13,036 nt of DNA from JAYTQG01 sp043746815 (GTDB taxonomy: Bacteria > Actinomycetota > Thermoleophilia > Miltoncostaeales > Miltoncostaeaceae), in contig JAYTQG010000013.1 in assembly GCA_043746815.1 (NCBI GenBank), positions 1-13,036 of the forward strand. The letters are read 5' to 3'. Shown here one piece after another: positions 6,300-10,973 of this stretch; position 1 is the stretch's first letter; the number at the start of each line of letters is the position of its first letter. Made by a program: the position numbers and the translations under genes. The notes below the pieces were generated by a model. The model saw only the letters and a program-made list of their open reading frames with translations, had not been told where the DNA came from and ran no database searches.

Positions 6300-7649
6300 C
6301 TACTGCAGGGTCCCAGGCGCCTGCTCTGACACGTTCATGGTGGTCCGCCCCCGGCGGCCTGTTGCCCGAATCGCAGGAAGGCGAACCGTGAAGGTTGCTC
6401 CCTCGCCTGGTGCGCTCTGGACCGAGATCTTTCCCCCGATGCGCTGAACGAGACGCTTGACGATGGCGAGGCCAAGACCCGTTCCTCCGGCGGCGCGATC
6501 GCGCGACGAATGGACGCGAAAGAGTCGGTCAAACAGATACGGCAGGTGCTCCTGGGCAATGCCGCAGCCCGTGTCGTCCACACGAAGCCAGGCGCCACCG
6601 ATGTCCGTTCCGGCGCGAATCTCCACGCGGCCACCATCCGGGGTCGCGCGGATCGCGTTGGAGATCAAGTTCTCAAGGATCGTCGCGATGTGATCAGGGT
6701 CGCTCGTCGCGACGACCTCGCCGTCCGGAGGGCGCAGCGTGATTCCTGCGTCCCGTGCCCGGACCTCAAACCGGGCCGCGACGGTGCGACCGATGGCCGC
6801 GAGATCGACGCGCTGCCAGGCGACCGGTGGGTCGAGATCCAACCAGGTCATCTCTTGAAGCTCCCGCACGAGCACGCGCAGTCGAGTGGCCTCGTCGCGG
6901 ATGAAGATGGCTGCTTCCTGCCGATCCTCCTCGGTCCGCGCGGTCCCGTCGACGAGGGCCTCAGCGAACCCTTCGATGGCCGTCACCGGCGTTCGAAGTT
7001 CATGGGCGGCGTCCGCGAGGAACTCACGCTGGCGCATCTCGCCGGATTCCAGGTTTGCGGCCATTTGATTCATCGACGCTGCGACACGGCCGAGCTCATC
7101 GTCGTGCTCCTCGGCACGCGCGGTGCGGTCTCCCCCCGCAATCCGCTGTGCGACATCGGCCAACTCTCCTGCGGAGTGACGCAAGCGCCGGGCGATGCCC
7201 CCCGATATCAGCCAGACCGCGGCCGCCATGATTCCAGCGCCCAGCGCGATGAGCGTTGGGAGCACCCACCGGGCAAGCACGGACGTCCGCGCGTCGCGTT
7301 CGAGTGTCACGGTGACCTGACCGTTGTGGGCAACGGCCTTGACCTCGCGGTGGGGGGCAAGGTTGTAGTAGTTGATGCGTTGCCCATCGAGCACGTAAAT
7401 CCGGGTCCCGGTGAGGAAGGGCCCGAAGTCGCGAGCGTTTCCTCCTTGCGCCACGATGCGAGCCAACTCGCGCGCTTGGATGTCAAGCGTGTGCGAAACG
7501 GTGTCGCGAATCTGGGCGGCCACGAACGTCTGAAACACCAACTGGCCCACGAGGATCATCAACGCAAGCAGAGAGAGCACGCTGAGCGTGATTCGCGTGC
7601 GATACGAGTGTGGGCGCAGGCGCGTGATGAGCCCGCCGCCGGTCATCAA
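6300..7649 (-). CDS. Membrane sensor histidine kinase
   Basis: A HAMP-containing sensor kinase of 449 residues in the inner membrane. TM1 is at about 20-46, followed by a short extracytoplasmic sensor of about 80 residues (47-125), TM2 at about 126-150 and a HAMP segment at about 151-203. HisKA follows, with phospho-acceptor H216 in AHELRTP. The ATPase domain has all its boxes: N box ENLISNAIRAT (326-336), G1 DDTGCGI (358-364), F box LFDRLF and G2 GGTGLGLAIVKRL (388-400). It should phosphorylate the adjacent response regulator; the signal is unknown. Its ATG overlaps the regulator stop as ATGA, indicating coupling. Another ATG lies one codon in. TrpB2 lies 39 bases downstream, which raises the possibility of a link to tryptophan or indole. 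Confidence 0.96.
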   Translation of the reverse strand: MMTGGGLITRLRPHSYRTRITLSVLSLLALMILVGQLVFQTFVAAQIRDTVSHTLDIQARELARIVAQGGNARDFGPFLTGTRIYVLDGQRINYYNLAPHREVKAVAHNGQVTVTLERDARTSVLARWVLPTLIALGAGIMAAAVWLISGGIARRLRHSAGELADVAQRIAGGDRTARAEEHDDELGRVAASMNQMAANLESGEMRQREFLADAAHELRTPVTAIEGFAEALVDGTARTEEDRQEAAIFIRDEATRLRVLVRELQEMTWLDLDPPVAWQRVDLAAIGRTVAARFEVRARDAGITLRPPDGEVVATSDPDHIATILENLISNAIRATPDGGRVEIRAGTDIGGAWLRVDDTGCGIAQEHLPYLFDRLFRVHSSRDRAAGGTGLGLAIVKRLVQRIGGKISVQSAPGEGATFTVRLPAIRATGRRGRTTMNVSEQAPGTLQ

Positions 7650-8326
7650 TCCGGCGGGTCGAATCGGTAGCCGACTCCGCGCACCGCGACGATGCCGAGG
7701 TCATTTCCAAGTTTGCGACGCACATTCGCAACGTGAACGTCGACGGTCTTCGCGCCAACCGCGGATTGGTATCCCCAGACGCGTTCCAGGAGGCGCTCAC
7801 GGGTGTAGACGACCCGCGGATGGGATGCCAGCTCCGCGAGAAGGTCGAACTCGATACGTGTCAACTCCACGTCGACGCCGTTCTGCGTGCACGTCCGGCT
7901 TTGAGGATCGAGCACCGCGTCGCCAAGGGCCAGAATCCGGTCCGTCTCCGGGGGGGCGTTCACCCGGCGCAGCACCGCTCGGGCACGGGCCACCACCTCG
8001 CGCGCGGAGAACGGCTTGCTGACGTAGTCATCCGCACCAAGATCCAGCGCCATGACGCGATGAGCCTCATCGGTGCGCGCAGTGATCATGATGATTGGGA
8101 TCGGTGCGATCTCGCGGACGCGTCGGCAGACCTCCATCCCGTCGATGCCGGGAAGCATGATGTCGAGCAGGATCAGGTCGATCCCGCCGCGCCCGACCTG
8201 CTGGAGCGCCTCGTTCCCGTCGGGGGCCTCGGTGACCGTGAAGCCGGCGTCGGTCAGATAGAGCCGCAGCAGTCGCCTGATGGCCCGTTCGTCGTCGACC
8301 ACCAGAATGTGGCCCTGAGTGCTCAC
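7646..8326 (-). CDS. OmpR/PhoB-family response regulator
   Basis: A DNA-binding regulator of 226 residues. The receiver domain (about 5-118) has the acidic pair D11-D12, phospho-acceptor D55 in LILLDIMLPG, T82 in ITAR and K104 in SKPFS. The winged-helix effector domain (about 130-224) shows the family pattern ELTRIEFDLLAELASHP, RERLLERVWGY and VDVHVANVRRKLG, ending in RGVGYRF. It is the first gene of a regulator-kinase-trpB2 string. The start is GTG 8324-8326; no Shine-Dalgarno precedes it, but CATACT, a possible -10, lies about 7 bases before the GTG on the minus strand, so a leaderless message is conceivable. The regulon cannot be read from sequence. Confidence 0.96.
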   Translation of the reverse strand: MSTQGHILVVDDERAIRRLLRLYLTDAGFTVTEAPDGNEALQQVGRGGIDLILLDIMLPGIDGMEVCRRVREIAPIPIIMITARTDEAHRVMALDLGADDYVSKPFSAREVVARARAVLRRVNAPPETDRILALGDAVLDPQSRTCTQNGVDVELTRIEFDLLAELASHPRVVYTRERLLERVWGYQSAVGAKTVDVHVANVRRKLGNDLGIVAVRGVGYRFDPPD

Positions 8327-8364
8327 AAAGTGAGTATGCCACGCCGCCTCGTGGACTCACCGCC

Positions 8365-8393
8365 TTGATTCCGAGTCCCGCCGCCCCTACCGT
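8365..8393 (+). promoter_or_regulatory. Probable tRNA-Phe promoter
   Basis: TTGATT (8365-8370) and TACCGT (8388-8393) are separated by 17 bases. The implied transcription start is about 7 bases downstream, just before the mature tRNA 5' end at 8407. The -35 matches four or five consensus positions and the -10 three, so this is plausible but unproven. Confidence 0.45.
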
Positions 8394-8406
8394 TACTGAG
8401 CTGTCC

Positions 8407-8479
8407 GGCGGGATAGCTCAGTTGGTAGAGCACACGACTGAAAATCGTGGTGTCCCCAGTTCGAGTCTGGGTCCCGCCA
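8407..8479 (+). tRNA. tRNA-Phe (GAA)
   Basis: A complete 73-base cloverleaf. The acceptor stem GGCGGGA/TCCCGCC is perfect with discriminator A. The D stem is GCTC/GAGC, and the anticodon stem CACGA/TCGTG encloses the loop CTGAAAA, giving anticodon GAA. The variable loop has five bases, and the T stem CCCAG/CTGGG encloses TTCGAGT. CCA is not encoded. This gene lies at the border between the housekeeping block and the transfer-related block, so it is a candidate integration target. Confidence 0.96.
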
Positions 8480-8490
8480 TCGTTATTTTC

Positions 8491-8513
8491 CCTGCTATGA
8501 GCAGGCTTTTCTT
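8491..8513 (+). terminator. Intrinsic terminator of tRNA-Phe
   Basis: CCTGCT (8491-8496) and AGCAGG (8500-8505) form a 6-bp stem with a 3-base loop, followed by CTTTTCTT. It lies 11 bases after the tRNA 3' end on the same strand. It fits a rho-independent terminator; the minus-strand side lacks a T run. Confidence 0.7.
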
Positions 8514-8565
8514 GGCTCTCGCACGCGAATGCCGAACTGGTGCATTTGGCGTTTCAGGACGTTCA

Positions 8566-8610
8566 AGACCATGCGGGAACCTCCCAGACCATGCGGGAGA
8601 CCATGCGGGA
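8566..8610. repeat. Three short direct repeats
   Basis: AGACCATGCGGGA occurs at 8566-8578, 8586-8598 and 8598-8610, with start spacings of 20 and 12 bases. The copies lie between the tRNA-Phe terminator and the stop of the 205-residue hypothetical gene. They could be protein-binding repeats near an element end or a minor local duplication; nothing here decides. Confidence 0.6.
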
Positions 8611-8634
8611 GATCGACGACGCGGGGGCCTCACC

Positions 8635-9252
8635 TCAGCCCGCACGCTGGTTCCAGGCTGCGATTTCCGCCGGGGTCCGTTCACGGTATTCCCCGTCTTG
8701 GATCCCCCGACGGGAGGGCACGATGCTCGTGCCGAGGACAAGTCCGCTGGGTGAGATGAAGATCGCGACTACGAAGCCCACGTCGTAGTTTGCGAAGCAC
8801 GAGACCCATACGTCCCGATCGTCCGTCCCGACCGATTGCTCAAGGGACACGGTCAAAGGCAGTGTCTGGCGGAATACGCAGCCGGCGAGCCGCTCACGGA
8901 TCGTGTCGTCCGCACCGGCTACCGCCAAGGCGGCGAGGGTGACGGGATCCGTCACGATAGGGTCGCTACCGCGTTTTGCTCGTATCCTCTCGATGATGTG
9001 TCTGAGGGCGACGCCAACAGCGATGAGGGAGGCCGTGTCGTTGATGACACGTTCGAGCACCATGACCAACGTCGCGCCAGCACCGGAGGCGCCTTTGCCG
9101 ACGCCACCGGACCGGATCGAAAAGCTTGTGTCTGGTAGGAGTTCCCCGTATGCGTCGAAGTCAGCACGGGTTAGGCCCTCAATCTGCGCTGGCAATCCTG
9201 GTGCGACGTTTGCCTCCGGGACGGCCCAGGTCATCGCAAGCTCCGTATTCAT
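8635..9252 (-). CDS. Hypothetical protein, coupled partner of a two-TM protein
   Basis: I do not recognise this 205-residue protein. After a mixed N-terminus comes a Gly-rich run (SGGVGKGASGAGAT, about 48-61), a long hydrophobic to amphipathic helix (about 61-91, ending IIERIRAKRG), then a C-terminal half that looks alternately strand-like (LPLTVSLEQSVG, VWVSCFANYDVGFVVAIF). The Gly-rich run resembles a nucleotide loop but lacks the GK[ST] ending, so I do not call it a P-loop. No signal peptide is visible. The ATG at 9250-9252 overlaps the stop of the upstream gene as ATGA, which sets the start and implies that the two products are made together and perhaps interact. Earlier in-frame starts would overlap that gene for up to 170 bases. 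Confidence 0.7.
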   Translation of the reverse strand: MNTELAMTWAVPEANVAPGLPAQIEGLTRADFDAYGELLPDTSFSIRSGGVGKGASGAGATLVMVLERVINDTASLIAVGVALRHIIERIRAKRGSDPIVTDPVTLAALAVAGADDTIRERLAGCVFRQTLPLTVSLEQSVGTDDRDVWVSCFANYDVGFVVAIFISPSGLVLGTSIVPSRRGIQDGEYRERTPAEIAAWNQRAG

Positions 9253-10265
9253 GGCGGCGGGTTCCGCTCGACGAACCGTTGGGGTGGTTCCCACCAGGAC
9301 CAGGAATACGTCCGCGCCGGAGTAGCTGCCTGGGGGCTCGTTCGAAACGGTTCGCCGGAGGCATCCAAGTGAAGCGACTGCTCTTCGCCCTGGATAGTGA
9401 GGTCCAGAGCGAGCCTCCACTCACAGTAGTCCCGGGTTGTACGCGCGACGATGTTGAAGACCTGGATTTCACCGCGCGTCAGCGACGAGTGATAGTCGCC
9501 GAAGACCGGCGGGCCAAAGGGAGCGTCCCAGAGGAAGTAGTCGATGCCCTGATGGCGAGTAAGGACTGTTAGGGCGCGGGGATGGTCTGAGTCCAGATCG
9601 AGGCCGAGCACCTGGGCGTTTGCGGCGCCGGCGCTCTCCCACATCACCAGTGTCTCGGTAATTGGCTCGCCCCGCATCAGAACTTCCGCGCGAACGTCAC
9701 GGAGTAGCACGGTCGATTCCGCGCGTCCTTCCAGCACGAGTTTGAGGAAGGTAGTCCCGGAATCAGCGGCTCCAAGGCTGGCTACCCAGGCCCGCACGTC
9801 CATGGGTCTCGAATCAGACGGCGGACGACCATCTGTTGGCAAGTCGGCGGGCAGGAGCATGGACCAGCCGTCCGACAGAATGTTGGAGTCAGCTCCAACG
9901 GAAGCGTGTAAAGGCTGGTCGCTCGTGCGAAAGGAGCGCACGACGGTTGGCGCCAACTCCGACGAGATCGCACCCGCCAGCGCCGCCAGGATGACCCCTG
10001 CGGGGTAAGCCACCCAGCCGGGCGCGTACTTAACGGCCGCGACTCCGATCGCAACCAAACCGATAGCCGCGACGGTCAATCGGCGCAGTTGAACGACGCG
10101 TGGCCGTTTGGCTATTGCGAGAAACGCGGGCACGGCAGTCGAGACGAAGCCTACAGCGCTGCTTTCGAGACGAGCCCTCGCCGCGCGCGGCGCCACGTTG
10201 GCGTGCGGAGCCGGAAGCCGCCAGCGCTTCGTTCCTAGGTAGAACCAAGGCGATTCGGGGCCCAC
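9249..10265 (-). CDS. Hypothetical two-TM protein with a large extramembrane domain
   Basis: No family is recognised with confidence. It has 338 residues from the GTG at 10265. A basic N-terminal segment of about 60 residues precedes two membrane helices (about 63-79 and 84-103). Then comes a soluble region of about 220 residues with beta-rich signs: FLKLVLEGRAESTVLLRDVR, then CEWRLALDLTI and LHLDASGEPFRT. From memory the soluble part recalls uncharacterised proteins common in actinomycetes, but I could not test this. The start is uncertain: no Shine-Dalgarno precedes the GTG, a strong hairpin (10261-10284) covers it, and later in-frame GTGs exist, for example at residue 24. The stop overlaps the next gene as ATGA. 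It is probably cargo of the transfer-related block. Confidence 0.65.
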   Translation of the reverse strand: MGPESPWFYLGTKRWRLPAPHANVAPRAARARLESSAVGFVSTAVPAFLAIAKRPRVVQLRRLTVAAIGLVAIGVAAVKYAPGWVAYPAGVILAALAGAISSELAPTVVRSFRTSDQPLHASVGADSNILSDGWSMLLPADLPTDGRPPSDSRPMDVRAWVASLGAADSGTTFLKLVLEGRAESTVLLRDVRAEVLMRGEPITETLVMWESAGAANAQVLGLDLDSDHPRALTVLTRHQGIDYFLWDAPFGPPVFGDYHSSLTRGEIQVFNIVARTTRDYCEWRLALDLTIQGEEQSLHLDASGEPFRTSPQAATPARTYSWSWWEPPQRFVERNPPP

Positions 10266-10284
10266 CGCAGGAGTCTGCGATGGG
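10261..10284 (-). promoter_or_regulatory. Hairpin over the putative start of the two-TM gene
   Basis: CCCACCGCAG (10261-10270) and CTGCGATGGG (10275-10284) form a 10-bp stem with one mismatch around a 4-base loop. On the minus strand it includes the GTG at 10263-10265. No T run follows, so it is not a clear terminator. It may limit translation or may show that the true start is further in. Confidence 0.4.
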
Positions 10285-10382
10285 CTTCTGACCCGGCGCG
10301 CGGAGGCCGCGGATCGCGCTGCTCAGCGGATCTTGACGCGACGTGCCGCCTGCGGTCGACCTTGGTGGGTTGGGTCCGTGCC
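10266..10382. other. Gap between the relaxase string and the hypothetical pair
   Basis: These 117 bases hold most of the hairpin that covers the start of the two-TM gene, and no other gene. I see no convincing promoter and no hairpin plus T-run terminator after the DUF4926-like gene, so it is unclear whether the relaxase string and the hypothetical pair share a transcript. Confidence 0.4.
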
Positions 10383-10589
10383 CTAAGAGCGCCCCGTACC
10401 AGCGGGCGCTGGCACGGCTAGCGCAGACGTGGGCAGCGTGAGCAGGTCGAGCGTGTGCCCGCGTTCGTCGGCGATCTCGACGAGGGCGCCCTCCGGGGAG
10501 ATCTCGAGGACCGTGCCAGTCGTGCCAACCGGCCAGCGGCCGCATTCGGTCAGAAGCTCGACGACGTCTAGGGGGCGCAGGGCGGTCAT
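10383..10589 (-). CDS. DUF4926-like small protein
   Basis: A protein of 68 residues from the ATG at 10587-10589. The pattern LDVVELLTECGRWPVGTTGTV, then ALVEIADERGHTLDLLTLP matches my memory of DUF4926, a small beta-barrel-like family with VGTxGTV and LLTLP blocks. Its function is unknown. It lies 21 bases after the stop of a DUF6883-like gene; these two families are often neighbours, and small paired genes of this sort are sometimes suspected to be toxin-antitoxin or inhibitor pairs. A GTG at 10605-10607 would add six residues; neither start has a strong Shine-Dalgarno. It is the last gene of the relaxase string. Confidence 0.7.
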   Translation of the reverse strand: MTALRPLDVVELLTECGRWPVGTTGTVLEISPEGALVEIADERGHTLDLLTLPTSALAVPAPAGTGRS

Positions 10590-10610
10590 GGGATGAGTAT
10601 TGCGCACCTG

Positions 10611-10973
10611 CTAGGGAATGGCGACGTAGCAGGTGATGAGCCGCGGAACCGAGTCGGCCCCGGGATCGCGGGCGACGAACCAGATGCTGATGACCGGGTG
10701 GCTTCGGCCGTTCAGGCCATCGACGAGGGACTCGACCTCGTAGCTGAGGCCCCACGCGCTTTCACGGATCGCGACGACGAGTGAGCCGGCTGCGGCCTTC
10801 GCGAGCTGGTCGGCCAGGTACTGCCAGTCGACGGCGTGGATACCGAGGGCGGAGGCGAAGACGCGGGCCTTGTGACGGCCGGTCGGGTGGTCGGGGCTCA
10901 GGACGTAGCGTTCGAGCTTCTCGCGAGGAACGACGGCTCGTTCTCCGTTGGGAACGGATCCGAGTCCAGTCAT
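10611..10973 (-). CDS. DUF6883-like protein
   Basis: A protein of 120 residues. Conserved-looking features match my memory of DUF6883: a start with PNGERAVVPREKLERYVLSP, then HPTGRHKARVFASALG, a central DWQYLADQLAKAA helix, YEVESLVDGLNGR and a C-terminal IWFV...VPRLITCY. The domain also occurs as a C-terminal module of some polymorphic toxins and phage proteins, so a toxin-like activity is possible but unproven; the HxxGRHK motif would be a place to look for catalytic residues. The ATG at 10971-10973 overlaps the relaxase stop by one base (TGATG), indicating coupling. The same frame stays open far upstream, but that part is the antisense or out-of-frame shadow of the relaxase and was not used. 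Confidence 0.75.
   Translation of the reverse strand: MTGLGSVPNGERAVVPREKLERYVLSPDHPTGRHKARVFASALGIHAVDWQYLADQLAKAAAGSLVVAIRESAWGLSYEVESLVDGLNGRSHPVISIWFVARDPGADSVPRLITCYVAIP

Noticed and set aside
6510..7670. Plus-strand frame of 386 codons
   Set aside because: It lies wholly opposite the histidine kinase, whose motifs are complete; it reads as a GC-rich shadow with no recognisable domain.
8371..8385. Possible att duplicate of the tRNA 3' end (GTCCCGCC)
   Set aside because: Only eight bases match, upstream of the tRNA; chance is likely at this GC content.
8566..8610. CRISPR array
   Set aside because: There are only three 13-base copies, the spacing is irregular, two copies touch, there are no real spacers and no cas genes are in view.
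8635..9420. Longer 261-residue form of the 205-residue hypothetical protein
   Set aside because: It would overlap the upstream gene by about 170 bases, and the ATGA junction at 9249-9252 gives a much better start.
8638..10382. Integrase gene between tRNA-Phe and the relaxase string
   Set aside because: Neither hypothetical protein shows the R-H-R-Y pattern of tyrosine recombinases or a serine recombinase motif.
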